This document shows positions 1 through 8,823 of a stretch of 64,000 nt of DNA, in pieces (position 1 is the stretch's first letter; every line of letters starts with the position of its first letter). The DNA lies in contig JAQYTT010000001.1 in NCBI GenBank assembly GCA_029433155.1, positions 434,001-498,000 on the forward strand, read 5' to 3'. A model generated the notes under the pieces. It searched no databases. It saw only the letters and a program-made list of their open reading frames with translations, and was not told the DNA's origin. The translations under genes were made by a program, and so were the position numbers. The stretch is from Lactobacillaceae bacterium L1_55_11. GTDB lineage: Bacteria > Bacillota > Bacilli > Lactobacillales > Lactobacillaceae.

Positions 1-629
1 TGGGCTCAGCGGTTGGTCCTTATCCTTTCCCCGAAATGGTCAAGCATTTCCAGTCCGTGATTAGTACCGAGGCTCGCCAACAGTTCTTAGATCAGACTGG
101 TCGCCTGCCAGATGCCGTTTTGGCCTGTGTCGGTGGTGGTTCCAACGCTATTGGTTCCTTTGCCAAGTTCATTGATGACCCCGAAGTAAAACTCATCGGC
201 GTGGAAGCCGCAGGGAAGGGCGTTGATACCGACCAAACCGCTGCCACCATGGCCCGTGGTAGTGTTGGCATTTTCCACGGGATGAAGTCCCAGTTCCTGC
301 AAAGCGCTGACGGTCAAATCGACCCAGTTTACAGTATTTCGGCTGGACTGGACTATCCTGGGATTGGTCCTGAACACGCTTATCTCAAAGACATCGACCG
401 GGCCCAGTACGTGCCGGCCACTGATGATGAAGCGGTTGCGGCCTTTGAATATATCGCTAAAAAAGAGGGGATTATCGCCGCAATCGAAAGTTCCCACGCC
501 TTGGCCTATGCCATGAAGCTGGCGCCAACCATGCGGCCGGACCAGCAAATTATGGTGACCCTCAGTGGACGAGGGGACAAGGATGTGGCTGCGATTGCGC
601 GTTACAAGGGGGTTGACCTGCATGAGTAA
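1..629 (+). CDS. trpB: Tryptophan synthase beta chain, 3' part (5' end outside window)
   Basis: This is the C-terminal half of the PLP enzyme that condenses indole and serine to tryptophan. The reading frame is open from base 3 ([13 protein letters not shown]), so the gene starts upstream of the window. Visible family marks are the phosphate-binding glycine/serine loop (GGGSNAIG), the ESSHALAYA stretch and the LSGRGDKD end typical of TrpB. The stop overlaps the trpD start by 8 bases, so the two are probably translationally coupled. The catalytic lysine lies in the missing part. Confidence 0.96.
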   Translation, partial: GSAVGPYPFPEMVKHFQSVISTEARQQFLDQTGRLPDAVLACVGGGSNAIGSFAKFIDDPEVKLIGVEAAGKGVDTDQTAATMARGSVGIFHGMKSQFLQSADGQIDPVYSISAGLDYPGIGPEHAYLKDIDRAQYVPATDDEAVAAFEYIAKKEGIIAAIESSHALAYAMKLAPTMRPDQQIMVTLSGRGDKDVAAIARYKGVDLHE

Positions 630-1647
630 TATTCAAGAAGCTTTGAAAACCTTGACTCTGCGTGAAGATTTAACGGCGGATATGGCCGAGAAAGTCATGA
701 ATGAGATTATGACCGGTCAGATTTCTGATCCAGAAATTTCTGCCTACCTGATGGGGCTCGCGGTTAAAAACGAGTCCATCCCAGAAATTACTGGTTCAGC
801 CCAGGCCCTCTTAAAGCACAGTGTTGCCATCCCACCTGAATTTGATGCCATGGACATCGTTGGTACTGGTGGTGATTTGGCCAATACCTTTAATATTTCA
901 ACCACGGCCAGTTTCATCGTTGCCGCTGCCGGTGTACCAGTTGCTAAGCACGGTAACCGGGCGGCGAGTTCCAAGTCTGGGACGGCCGACGCCCTAGAAG
1001 CACTGGGGATTAACATCGAAATGGATGCCAAGCAGGCGACCGAGGTCTTAAAAGACACCAATCAAACCTTCTTATTTGCTCGGACCTACCACCCAGCCAT
1101 GAAGTACGTGGCTAAGGTTCGTAAGGCCCTAGGCTTTCGAACCGTCTTTAATGTTCTAGGTCCCTTGATTAACCCAACCCGACCGAAGACCATGCTAATG
1201 GGGGTTTATTCCAAGCACCTATTAGTGCCATTGGCCCATGTCTTAAACCAGCTGGGCGTTGATCAAGCTATTTTGGTCAACGGCCAGGACGGTTTGGATG
1301 AGGTCACCCTGACAACCACTACTGACTTGGCCATCCTGAAGGATGGTGAAGTCAGCACGGCCACCTTTGACCCAGAGAAGTACGGCTTTAACCTGACATC
1401 TTTGGCTGACCTAAAGGGTGGTAGTCCAGCTGAAAATGCCCAGATTACCGAGCAAATTTTGGCCCAGCAACTACCCGGTCCTAAGACTGATATCGTCGTC
1501 ATTAACGCGGCCATGGCCCTGCTAGCCGCTCAAAAAGTATCTGACATTGAGGGCGGTATCTACCTAGCTAAAGAAATGCTTAGCAGCGGTAGGGCTCAGG
1601 CACAATTAGAGGAATTACGAAAAGCAACCCAAGGGGTAAAGGCATGA
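622..1647 (+). CDS. trpD: Anthranilate phosphoribosyltransferase
   Basis: Transfers phosphoribose from PRPP to anthranilate, the second step of tryptophan synthesis. The 341-residue product has the family motifs: the PRPP-binding GTGGD near residue 63, KHGNRAASS near residue 90, and DGLDE near residue 205. An in-frame ATG exists further upstream at 565, but it lies deep inside trpB. The ATG at 622 gives the usual N-terminus (MSNIQEAL) and an 8-base overlap with trpB. The stop overlaps the trpC start as ATGA. Confidence 0.96.
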   Translation: MSNIQEALKTLTLREDLTADMAEKVMNEIMTGQISDPEISAYLMGLAVKNESIPEITGSAQALLKHSVAIPPEFDAMDIVGTGGDLANTFNISTTASFIVAAAGVPVAKHGNRAASSKSGTADALEALGINIEMDAKQATEVLKDTNQTFLFARTYHPAMKYVAKVRKALGFRTVFNVLGPLINPTRPKTMLMGVYSKHLLVPLAHVLNQLGVDQAILVNGQDGLDEVTLTTTTDLAILKDGEVSTATFDPEKYGFNLTSLADLKGGSPAENAQITEQILAQQLPGPKTDIVVINAAMALLAAQKVSDIEGGIYLAKEMLSSGRAQAQLEELRKATQGVKA

Positions 1648-2456
1648 TTTTAGATGACCTGGTCCAGGTGACCCGCAAAAATTTAAAGCGTCGTCAGGCT
1701 GAGGTTTCCTTAGACGACCTGAGGGGGATTATTGCCCGCCAAGATCCTAAGACCCAAAAAGGGGACCGGCTCTTAGAAAAGACCCTGGCCCAGCCAGCGA
1801 TGAGCGTGATTGCTGAAATTAAGCAGACCTCGCCCTCCAAGGGACAGATTGTACCCAGTGCTGACTTTGACTACCTCCAAATTGCCCGGGACTACACTCA
1901 GGCTAAGGTGGACTTTATCAGTGTTCTCACTGAAGAGGACTACTTTAAAGGGTCCCTAGAAATCCTGGCGGCCGTGGCGGCTAGCACGCCAGTGCCGGTC
2001 CTGCGTAAGGACTTTACCATTGACCCTTATATGATTTACGAGGCCAAGGCAGCGGGTGCCAGTGCCATCCTGCTGATTGTGGCCATTTTAACCGATGAGC
2101 AGCTCCGCGAATATCAGGATCTTGCCCATCAGCTCGGCCTATCAGCCATTGTTGAAGCCCACGATGCCGATGAAATTAAGCGGGCCCTAGCCGCTGATGC
2201 CAAGGTTATCGGTGTTAACAACCGCAACCTGAAGGATTTTACGGTCGACTTCGATAACACCAAGCGCTTGCGCGCCCTGGTACCCGATGATGTTTATTTC
2301 ATCTCAGAGTCTGGCATTAAGACCCGGGCTGACGTGATTGAACTGGAAGAAGACCGGGTCAACGGTATCCTAGTCGGCGAGAGTTTCATGCGCGCCGAAG
2401 ATAAGCCGGCCTTAGTTGAAACATTACGGGGAGGCCCGGTACATGACCCAAATTAA
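1644..2456 (+). CDS. trpC: Indole-3-glycerol phosphate synthase
   Basis: Cyclises carboxyphenylamino-deoxyribulose phosphate to indole-glycerol phosphate. It is a TIM-barrel protein of 270 residues. Diagnostic segments are [12 protein letters not shown] (general acid lysine and phosphate site), [27 protein letters not shown] and the C-terminal SESGI phosphate loop. The start is an ATGA overlap with trpD. The last 14 bases overlap trpF. Confidence 0.96.
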   Translation: MILDDLVQVTRKNLKRRQAEVSLDDLRGIIARQDPKTQKGDRLLEKTLAQPAMSVIAEIKQTSPSKGQIVPSADFDYLQIARDYTQAKVDFISVLTEEDYFKGSLEILAAVAASTPVPVLRKDFTIDPYMIYEAKAAGASAILLIVAILTDEQLREYQDLAHQLGLSAIVEAHDADEIKRALAADAKVIGVNNRNLKDFTVDFDNTKRLRALVPDDVYFISESGIKTRADVIELEEDRVNGILVGESFMRAEDKPALVETLRGGPVHDPN

Positions 2457-3015
2457 GCTCTGTGGTAATTTTCGCCTAGTCGACGCCAACTACTTAAACC
2501 AGGCCCGTCCAGACTTAGCTGGCATTATCCTAGCACCTGGTCATCGTCGCAGTGTCGCCCGGGACTTCGCCCAAGCTTTTCGGCAACGACTGCGGGATGA
2601 CATCCCCCTGGTCGGGGTTTTCGTAAATCCGACCCTGGATGAAGTCCGGTCCTATCAGGGCATTATCCAATATGTCCAGCTCCACGGCCAGGAAAGCGAA
2701 AATCTGGTCGCCGCCATTCAAGCGGCTGGACTGCCAGTCATTAAACAGATGCAACCTGACCAGCTTGAGACAACCCAGGCAACGATGCGCCTGGTTGATC
2801 CTGGTGCAGGCAGTGGGACCAGCTTTAACTGGCAGCGCCTGGAAGACTCAGTGACACCAACCATCCTCGCCGGTGGTTTGAACCTGGATAACCTAGCCCA
2901 GGCCATTACTACCGCCCAGCCCGACTACGTTGATATTTCCTCGGGTAGTGAAGTGGACGGCGTGAAAGATTTAGCAACCATGCAAGCCTTAGTGCAGAAG
3001 GTGAGAGAACTATGA
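2443..3015 (+). CDS. trpF: Phosphoribosylanthranilate isomerase
   Basis: Performs the Amadori rearrangement of phosphoribosylanthranilate. The 190-residue TIM barrel has the KLCG start with the catalytic cysteine at residue 7. A later LVDPGAGSGTSFNW segment carries the expected catalytic aspartate and phosphate-binding glycines, and DISSGSEVDGVKD matches the family C-terminus. The start at 2443 is preferred over an in-frame ATG at 2416, because a GGGGAGG site sits just before it and it gives the normal N-terminus. It overlaps trpC by 14 bases. The sequence is rather divergent (KLCGNF instead of KICG plus Leu/Met). Confidence 0.93.
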   Translation: MTQIKLCGNFRLVDANYLNQARPDLAGIILAPGHRRSVARDFAQAFRQRLRDDIPLVGVFVNPTLDEVRSYQGIIQYVQLHGQESENLVAAIQAAGLPVIKQMQPDQLETTQATMRLVDPGAGSGTSFNWQRLEDSVTPTILAGGLNLDNLAQAITTAQPDYVDISSGSEVDGVKDLATMQALVQKVREL

Positions 3016-3782
3016 AAGATTTAACCCAGACCCTAGCGACTGGTAAAAACTTTATCGGGTTTACCGTGGCCGGTGACCCCGACTTAGACCACACTGTTGA
3101 CTATGTGGTAGCGATGGCTGAGGCCGGTGCCGATGTCGTCGAAATCGGGATTGCCTTTAGTGACCCCAGTGCCGATGGTCCCACGATTTTAAGTGCTGAC
3201 CAGCGCGCCCTGGCTAATGATGTCACCACTGACCAGGTTTTTGAAACGGTAGCCAAGATTCGGGAAAAGACCGACGTTCCCTTGGTATTTTTGACCTACA
3301 CCAACATCGTCTTTAAGTACGGTTACCTGAATTTCTTAAAGAAGATGAAGGCTAACGATGTCCAGGGAATTATCCTACCGGATATGCCACTAGAAGAGCA
3401 GAAGGACTTCCTACCAATGGTGAAGAACCAGGGCCGGCACCTGATTCAGTTGGTTACCAGTCAATCTAAGGACCGCCTGCCTAAAATCCTAGAAGAAGCT
3501 TCTGGCTTTGTTTACGTGGTTTCTTCTCTTGGCATTACTGGTACCCGGCAGAAGCTGTCCAACGAGGCTAACGACTTAATTGCTGAAATCCGCAAGTACA
3601 GCCAGGTGCCAGTCGGAGTGGGCTTTGGGATTAGCCAAGTTGACCAGGCCAGCCAGTTCCCAGCCGCGAATGCCATTATTGTTGGTTCAGCCCTGGTTGA
3701 TATCATCGCCCAGCATCCCGATGATGCCAGTCCTTACTTGACCGATTTCATCCACAAAATGAAGGAGGCCCAGCATGCGTAA
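3012..3782 (+). CDS. trpA: Tryptophan synthase alpha chain
   Basis: Cleaves indole-glycerol phosphate and passes indole to TrpB. It has 256 residues. Both catalytic acids are visible: Glu in VVEIGIAFSDP (about residue 46) and Asp in PSADGP (about residue 57). VSSLGITGTR and the GVGFGIS phosphate loop follow. It begins with an ATGA overlap with trpF and overlaps trpE by 8 bases. It is separated from trpB by three genes, although the two subunits form one complex and are usually encoded side by side. Confidence 0.96.
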   Translation: MKDLTQTLATGKNFIGFTVAGDPDLDHTVDYVVAMAEAGADVVEIGIAFSDPSADGPTILSADQRALANDVTTDQVFETVAKIREKTDVPLVFLTYTNIVFKYGYLNFLKKMKANDVQGIILPDMPLEEQKDFLPMVKNQGRHLIQLVTSQSKDRLPKILEEASGFVYVVSSLGITGTRQKLSNEANDLIAEIRKYSQVPVGVGFGISQVDQASQFPAANAIIVGSALVDIIAQHPDDASPYLTDFIHKMKEAQHA

Positions 3783-5154
3783 AGTCAAAACCCGGGACGC
3801 CGACACCCTGACCGTGGTGTCAGCCTACCTGCGCCTAAAGGGGGCGCACACCTTTGTCCTCGAATCGATGGGGCATCAGGCCCAATCTTCCCGCTATTCC
3901 ATCATTGCCTTAGATCCGGTTCACGAATTCCAGTCCACCGGACATGAGGTCACCATTGATGGACAAACTAAGACCAGTGACGACCCCCTGACTGACCTAC
4001 AAGACCTGGTCGTGGTTCAGAACCAGGCCATTCCGGGTCTGCCATTTCAGGGTGGGGCAATTGGTTATGTCGGTTTTGATACGGTGGCCGTCTATGAAAA
4101 ATTAGGGTCCCAGCCGGTGAACGACCTGAACATGCCCGACACCCACCTGTTCCTGTACGAAACCTTCGTGATTTTTGATCACCAGTCGCTGACACTAACC
4201 ATCGTGGCAGATGATGTTTACTCACACCGGGCGGACTTAGACCAGGTGATTGACCAGATTGAGGCGAAACTGGATACGGTTAGTCCCGCTGAAAGTCAGC
4301 CAGTCCACCTGCACGAGTTACACCCAGAGTCCAACATGTCCAAGGAATATTTTGAACAGATGGTGGAGCGGTCCAAGGCTCTGATTGCCGACGGGGACAT
4401 GTTCCAAATCGTGCCCTCCCAGCGTTTTGGTTTTGACTTTGAGGACCAACCCTTTGATTTCTACCGTCAGCTCCGGCGTAGCAGTCCGTCACCTTACATG
4501 TACTACCTCGACTATGGTGACTACCAAATTATCGGGGCTTCCCCTGAAAGTTTGGTCACGGTCCGGGGTGACGAAGTGACCACTAACCCAATTGCGGGGA
4601 CCCGCAAGCGCCACCGCAATCCCGCTGATGACCAGCAAATTGCTGACGAACTTAGCCACAACGAAAAGGAACTAGCCGAACACAAGATGCTCGTTGACTT
4701 GGGCCGTAATGATATCGGTAAAGTTTCGGAATACGGTTCCGTTCAGGTAACCCGGCTCCTAGACATTGAAAAGTACCGTTACGTTATGCACCTGGTTTCC
4801 GAAGTGGTCGGCAAACTCAAGCCCGATACGCCTGCGATTGCGGCGCTGAAGGCCACTTTGCCGGCGGGCACGGTCAGTGGGGCGCCTAAGGTCCGGGCCC
4901 TACAGCGGATTTATGAAATGGAACCGGTCAAGCGGGGAGTTTATGCCGGCGCGGTCGGCTACTTGTCCCAGGATAACCAGATGGACTTTGCCATTGGTAT
5001 CCGGACCATGGTGGTCAAGGATGGCCGCGGTTATGTCCAGGCCGGGGCTGGTATCGTCTATGATTCCATCCCAGCCAACGAATACCAAGAAACCCTGAAC
5101 AAGGCCCGGGCCTTGCTGCACGTAGGAGGTTTTGAAAATGATTTTACTAGTTGA
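3775..5154 (+). CDS. trpE: Anthranilate synthase component I
   Basis: Converts chorismate to anthranilate using ammonia from TrpG. The 459-residue protein carries the chorismate-binding fold: GASPESL, NPIAGTRKRHR, AEHKMLVDLGRNDIG, LPAGTVSGAPK and the C-terminal YVQAGAGIVYDS. Near residue 29 a VLES...SRYS stretch matches the LLES/SRYS element that binds feedback-inhibiting tryptophan, so the enzyme is probably Trp-sensitive (inference). It overlaps trpA by 8 bases and trpG by 17. Its place after trpA rather than at the head of the operon is unusual. Confidence 0.95.
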   Translation: MRKVKTRDADTLTVVSAYLRLKGAHTFVLESMGHQAQSSRYSIIALDPVHEFQSTGHEVTIDGQTKTSDDPLTDLQDLVVVQNQAIPGLPFQGGAIGYVGFDTVAVYEKLGSQPVNDLNMPDTHLFLYETFVIFDHQSLTLTIVADDVYSHRADLDQVIDQIEAKLDTVSPAESQPVHLHELHPESNMSKEYFEQMVERSKALIADGDMFQIVPSQRFGFDFEDQPFDFYRQLRRSSPSPYMYYLDYGDYQIIGASPESLVTVRGDEVTTNPIAGTRKRHRNPADDQQIADELSHNEKELAEHKMLVDLGRNDIGKVSEYGSVQVTRLLDIEKYRYVMHLVSEVVGKLKPDTPAIAALKATLPAGTVSGAPKVRALQRIYEMEPVKRGVYAGAVGYLSQDNQMDFAIGIRTMVVKDGRGYVQAGAGIVYDSIPANEYQETLNKARALLHVGGFENDFTS

Positions 5155-5713
5155 TAATTACGACTCCTTTACCTATAACCTGGCCCAAATCATTGGCGAG
5201 GATGAAGAAGTGGTGGTACTCCGTAATGACGATGAACGGCTAGAGGAAACCGCTAAAGAGGCCGACGGCATTGTCTTTTCACCGGGACCGGGTTCACCAG
5301 ACCAGGCCGGCCAGATGGAAGACCTAATCCGCGAGTTCTACCAGGACAAGCCGATGTTAGGTATCTGTCTGGGACACCAGGCTATCGGCGAAGTCTTTGG
5401 TGGCCAGGTCGCCCATGCCCCTGAAATCCGCCATGGTAAGGTTTCACCGATGAATACGACTGGTTCGCGTTTGATTGAAGACCAGGACGGCGTGGATATC
5501 ATGCGCTACCACTCCCTGATTGTCGACAAGCACCACCTGCCGGACCACTTCAAGGTGACCGGGGTGGCCACCGACGACCATGAAGTCATGGCCATTGAAC
5601 ACGAAAACTTGCCCATCTTTGGCATCCAGTTCCATCCGGAATCAATTGGAACCCCGGCCGGGGCAGCCATGGTCAAGCGCTTTATCGCCTTAACCCAGAA
5701 ACAGCCCGTCTAA
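5138..5713 (+). CDS. trpG: Anthranilate synthase component II (glutamine amidotransferase)
   Basis: This class I glutamine amidotransferase feeds ammonia to TrpE. It has 191 residues. The oxyanion loop is SPGPGSP, the nucleophile cysteine lies in GICLGHQAIGE, and the His/Glu pair lies in FHPES. ATG 5138 is preferred to an in-frame TTG at 5132, because AGGAGG at 5124-5129 is then 8 bases upstream. This is the last gene of the trp operon; a strong hairpin begins right at its stop codon. Confidence 0.95.
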   Translation: MILLVDNYDSFTYNLAQIIGEDEEVVVLRNDDERLEETAKEADGIVFSPGPGSPDQAGQMEDLIREFYQDKPMLGICLGHQAIGEVFGGQVAHAPEIRHGKVSPMNTTGSRLIEDQDGVDIMRYHSLIVDKHHLPDHFKVTGVATDDHEVMAIEHENLPIFGIQFHPESIGTPAGAAMVKRFIALTQKQPV

Positions 5714-5737
5714 AAAAGACCCGAATGGGTCTTTTTT
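5712..5737 (+). terminator. Terminator of the trp operon (direct-repeat copy 1)
   Basis: A-rich arm, stem AGACCC/GGGTCT around a GAAT loop, then six T. It starts inside the trpG stop codon. The 25-base core (5712-5736) is repeated exactly at 7742-7766, after the next gene. Confidence 0.9.
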
Positions 5738-5756
5738 GATTAAGAAAAAATTCACA

Positions 5757-5785
5757 TTGACTTCTAAATTCTGTTCCATTAATAT
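5757..5785 (+). promoter_or_regulatory. Promoter of the AIPR gene
   Basis: TTGACT (5757-5762), 17 bases, TAATAT (5780-5785). This gives the next gene its own transcription start, separate from the trp operon. Confidence 0.6.
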
Positions 5786-5824
5786 TTAGTGCACGAAAGA
5801 TGAGATAAATGGGGGAGAAGTGAA

Positions 5825-7729
5825 ATGAAAGAAACACCAGCTTTTAAAAACTCAAAAATACTATTACAAAATGATTTTGATGAATACAAACGTCAATTTA
5901 AAGATACTGAATATAATGATGACCAGATTTTCGAAATATTTTCATCAGAAAACTATTTTAAAAATAGAAACCTAAGCATTACTGAAATCACTAGTTGTTT
6001 AGTTGATAATGAAAATGACTGGGGAGTTGACGGTTTCTTTATATTTAGGGATGGCCAATTAATTACGAACATTGACGAAATTGATGACAATTTCTACATC
6101 GAAAATGATTCTGAGACGATTCTTCAAGAATTGGGTATAGACGATTCAAAAGGTGGGGCTTCTTCACTTGAAGTATTTATTTTCCAATACAAAAACAAAG
6201 GAAGAATTGAAGAGAATGTCCTTAATAAATTTCTAACTTTCGCAAAGAAACTTTCGGATCTAACCATAGATTATGGAGAACTTATCCGAGATCAGATTAT
6301 GGACGTAAAACTAGTTAAATTTTTGTACGTTTTGCATGCCCTAATTGGCAAAAACAATGCAAAATCAAAAAATACTATTAAGATGCTTCATGTCGCAATG
6401 GCAGATACTAAGCAAATTGCGGCACCCTATGAACAGAAGCAAAAAGACATCAAAACTGAATTAGAACAGTCAACTTTATTCGACGAAAGTGACGTATCAA
6501 TAGTGGGAGTTTATGAACTTCTACAGTTATCAAAACTAAGCATTCCAACAGATGTTAATCTAAAGGGGCAATCATCTCAGACCATAAGTACTGAATTCGG
6601 ATCTGAAAATGAATCAGGTACGAATAACGTCGGATATATAGCCACAATTAAAATAAATGATTATTTTAACTTTATTACCGTTGAAGATGAAAATGGTACA
6701 AAAAAATTAAATGAAAAAATTTTTGAAACAAATGTCCGTGATTATAAAACGAAATCTTCCATTAACAGTGGAATAGAGGAAACGGTTAAGTTAGGGGCAA
6801 AAAAACCGGACGAACAAGGTGCTGATTTTTGGTGGCTAAACAATGGAATCACAATTTTAGCAGATGATGGTAACATGCGTGGATCACAGTTCAATTTGCA
6901 AAATGTCCAGATTGTGAACGGATTACAAACATCTTTTTCTGTATTTAACGCCCTTAAAGATGCTGATGAGAATACACTCGAGAATGATAAACAAAGTGTT
7001 TTTGTGAAAATTATTATAACTAGTGACGAAAAAATACGTGATGAGATAATCAAATCCACAAATTCACAAAATTCAATTAGTCCATCTGATTTACGCGCAA
7101 CGGATCCTATACAACGAAATATCGAAAAATTCTTGATGAATAAGGGCTTCTATTATGATCGCCGGAAAAATTATCATCGCAATCACGGCATCTCAATTGC
7201 CAACATTTTCAGCATCAATTACCTAGTGCAGGCTCTTGTTTCCATTGTTAAACAGAATCCTTCCGAGGCCACTCGCAAACCAACCAGCTTAACTAGCAAC
7301 GACGTCACTTACAACTCACTATTTTCAAACTCCAAACCACTGAATGCGTATTATGCAGCAATTAAAATACGGAATGAAAGTAAAATTTCGTCCAAAAAAA
7401 ATAATATAAATGTTATTAGTTCTAACTCAACAACAAATTCACAAAATCCTTTTGAGTTGCACGTATGCAGAGTGGTTGGCTCTTTGTTAACCCAAAAAAA
7501 GAATCCAAATTTTTTTGATTTAGATGAGTTGGTAAAAAACACAAACAAGATTACAGTCTCGAAAGAAATGATAAATCAAGCAGTAGATATCGTTAGAACA
7601 GCGTTGGAACATTATAGGGCAACGGATGTTAGTTCAAAAAGCAAAACCCTCAGTGCTATCGCCAAACAGAAGGACTTTAGTGAATTCGTAACTGAAGAAC
7701 TTATCAATGCAGAACCAAACTTCAGATAA
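5825..7729 (+). CDS. AIPR-family (abortive infection) protein, likely phage defence
   Basis: The 634-residue protein matches the AIPR family, which is named for abortive-infection phage resistance. Residues 330-375 contain the family core: NVRDYKTKSSINSG, then FWWLNNGITI and VQIVNGLQTS. An N-terminal region of about 140 residues has an acidic NDWGVDG turn followed by a strand ending FQYKNK. This D...QxK pattern is that of PD-(D/E)xK nucleases (inference). The gene is much more AT-rich than its neighbours, has its own promoter and a GGGGGAG ribosome site, and is bracketed by duplicated terminators. Together these suggest horizontal acquisition. No partner gene lies beside it. Confidence 0.85.
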   Translation: MKETPAFKNSKILLQNDFDEYKRQFKDTEYNDDQIFEIFSSENYFKNRNLSITEITSCLVDNENDWGVDGFFIFRDGQLITNIDEIDDNFYIENDSETILQELGIDDSKGGASSLEVFIFQYKNKGRIEENVLNKFLTFAKKLSDLTIDYGELIRDQIMDVKLVKFLYVLHALIGKNNAKSKNTIKMLHVAMADTKQIAAPYEQKQKDIKTELEQSTLFDESDVSIVGVYELLQLSKLSIPTDVNLKGQSSQTISTEFGSENESGTNNVGYIATIKINDYFNFITVEDENGTKKLNEKIFETNVRDYKTKSSINSGIEETVKLGAKKPDEQGADFWWLNNGITILADDGNMRGSQFNLQNVQIVNGLQTSFSVFNALKDADENTLENDKQSVFVKIIITSDEKIRDEIIKSTNSQNSISPSDLRATDPIQRNIEKFLMNKGFYYDRRKNYHRNHGISIANIFSINYLVQALVSIVKQNPSEATRKPTSLTSNDVTYNSLFSNSKPLNAYYAAIKIRNESKISSKKNNINVISSNSTTNSQNPFELHVCRVVGSLLTQKKNPNFFDLDELVKNTNKITVSKEMINQAVDIVRTALEHYRATDVSSKSKTLSAIAKQKDFSEFVTEELINAEPNFR

Positions 7730-7740
7730 ATTCACTAGAT

Positions 7741-7768
7741 AAAAAAAGACCCGAATGGGTCTTTTTAT
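7741..7768 (+). terminator. Terminator after the AIPR gene (direct-repeat copy 2)
   Basis: Same stem and loop as the trp terminator at 5712-5737 (AGACCC-GAAT-GGGTCT), with 25 identical bases at 7742-7766, followed by a T-rich run. Confidence 0.9.
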
Positions 7769-7848
7769 TTACCTAGACAAGTTCGCAATTATGGCTAAAA
7801 AACGGTAGTATGGTGGTAAGAAAGTTGCACCTTGCGAGGAAAACATTA

Positions 7849-8802
7849 ATGAACATTTTAGTTAGTGCACCTAATCAAAATTTTGACCTCGAGACCATGA
7901 AAACCATCTTGAACAAGCATTTCGAGGGTAGTGGCGACCGTCTTTATTACGCCGACCAGAAACTTAGGCAGGGGGAGTTGAATAACATTGACGTCTTCTT
8001 GGGCTACCATCCGGTCTACCTAGACCAAATCCTGGCTGACCCGGAAAGCCGGCTTGGTTTCTTGCAAGCCCTGTCGGTCGGCACGGACTACCTGCCCTTG
8101 GATGCCTTGGCCACCCGCGGGGTTGAGTTAGCCAATGTCCAGGGCGTCCAGCGCGAACCTATTGCCGAGACCATTATTGGGGTGATCCTGGTCCGTTACC
8201 GTCAGCTCAACGCCTTCCAGAACTTGGACCGCTGGGGACCGGTTGATGGTCCCTTCAAACTGATTGCCGGTAAAAAGGTGGCGGTCTTTGGTACCGGTGG
8301 GATTGGCCAGCGCACCGCTGAGCTGCTCCAGGCTTTTCACGCCCACACGATTGGGGTTAACTCCAACGGCCATGCCGCCCAGAACTTTGATGAAACGACG
8401 GCCCTGACAGACCTAAGCGACAGCGTCTTTAACGCCGATATTATCATCAACGCCCTGCCACTAAATGACCACACCCAAGATATTTTTGACCAACACTTCT
8501 TTGACCAGTTGCGCCAAAAGCCAATCTTCATTAACGTTGGCCGTGGGGGTAGTGTGGTGACCGATGATTTGGTCGCTGCCCTGAAAAACGGTCAGCTAGA
8601 CTCGGCCGCCCTCGACGTGGTCGACCCGGAACCACTGCCAAACGACCATCCACTCTACGGGATGGACAATGTCTTGCTGTCACCACACACCAGTGCGGCT
8701 TATGATGACTATTTGCAAGATAGTTTCTCAATTTTCTACGACAACCTAGCCTGTTACAAAAAAGACGGGAGCATTGAAATTAATCAAATCCACCTAGACT
8801 AA
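7849..8802 (+). CDS. D-isomer specific 2-hydroxyacid dehydrogenase
   Basis: An NAD(P)-dependent oxidoreductase of 317 residues that interconverts a 2-keto acid and a D-2-hydroxy acid; the exact substrate is not readable. The Rossmann motif GTGGIGQ lies near residue 146, the family NVGRGGSVV near 230, and the catalytic histidine in LSPHTSAAY near 280. ATG 7849 has a GAGGA site 8 bases upstream and is preferred to an ATG at 7810. It is the first of four redox genes in one direction with short gaps, probably one transcript. Confidence 0.88.
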   Translation: MNILVSAPNQNFDLETMKTILNKHFEGSGDRLYYADQKLRQGELNNIDVFLGYHPVYLDQILADPESRLGFLQALSVGTDYLPLDALATRGVELANVQGVQREPIAETIIGVILVRYRQLNAFQNLDRWGPVDGPFKLIAGKKVAVFGTGGIGQRTAELLQAFHAHTIGVNSNGHAAQNFDETTALTDLSDSVFNADIIINALPLNDHTQDIFDQHFFDQLRQKPIFINVGRGGSVVTDDLVAALKNGQLDSAALDVVDPEPLPNDHPLYGMDNVLLSPHTSAAYDDYLQDSFSIFYDNLACYKKDGSIEINQIHLD

Positions 8803-8823
8803 GTAAACGAAGTAGGAGATCTT

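Larger units (their letters stand above)
5712..7766. repeat. 25-bp direct repeats bracketing the AIPR gene
   Basis: Identical 25-base terminator cores at 5712-5736 and 7742-7766. The left copy ends the trp operon; the right copy ends the AIPR gene. Confidence 0.9.

Noticed and set aside
5825..7729. Restriction-modification system
   Set aside because: No methyltransferase or specificity gene is adjacent; the protein matches the AIPR core instead.
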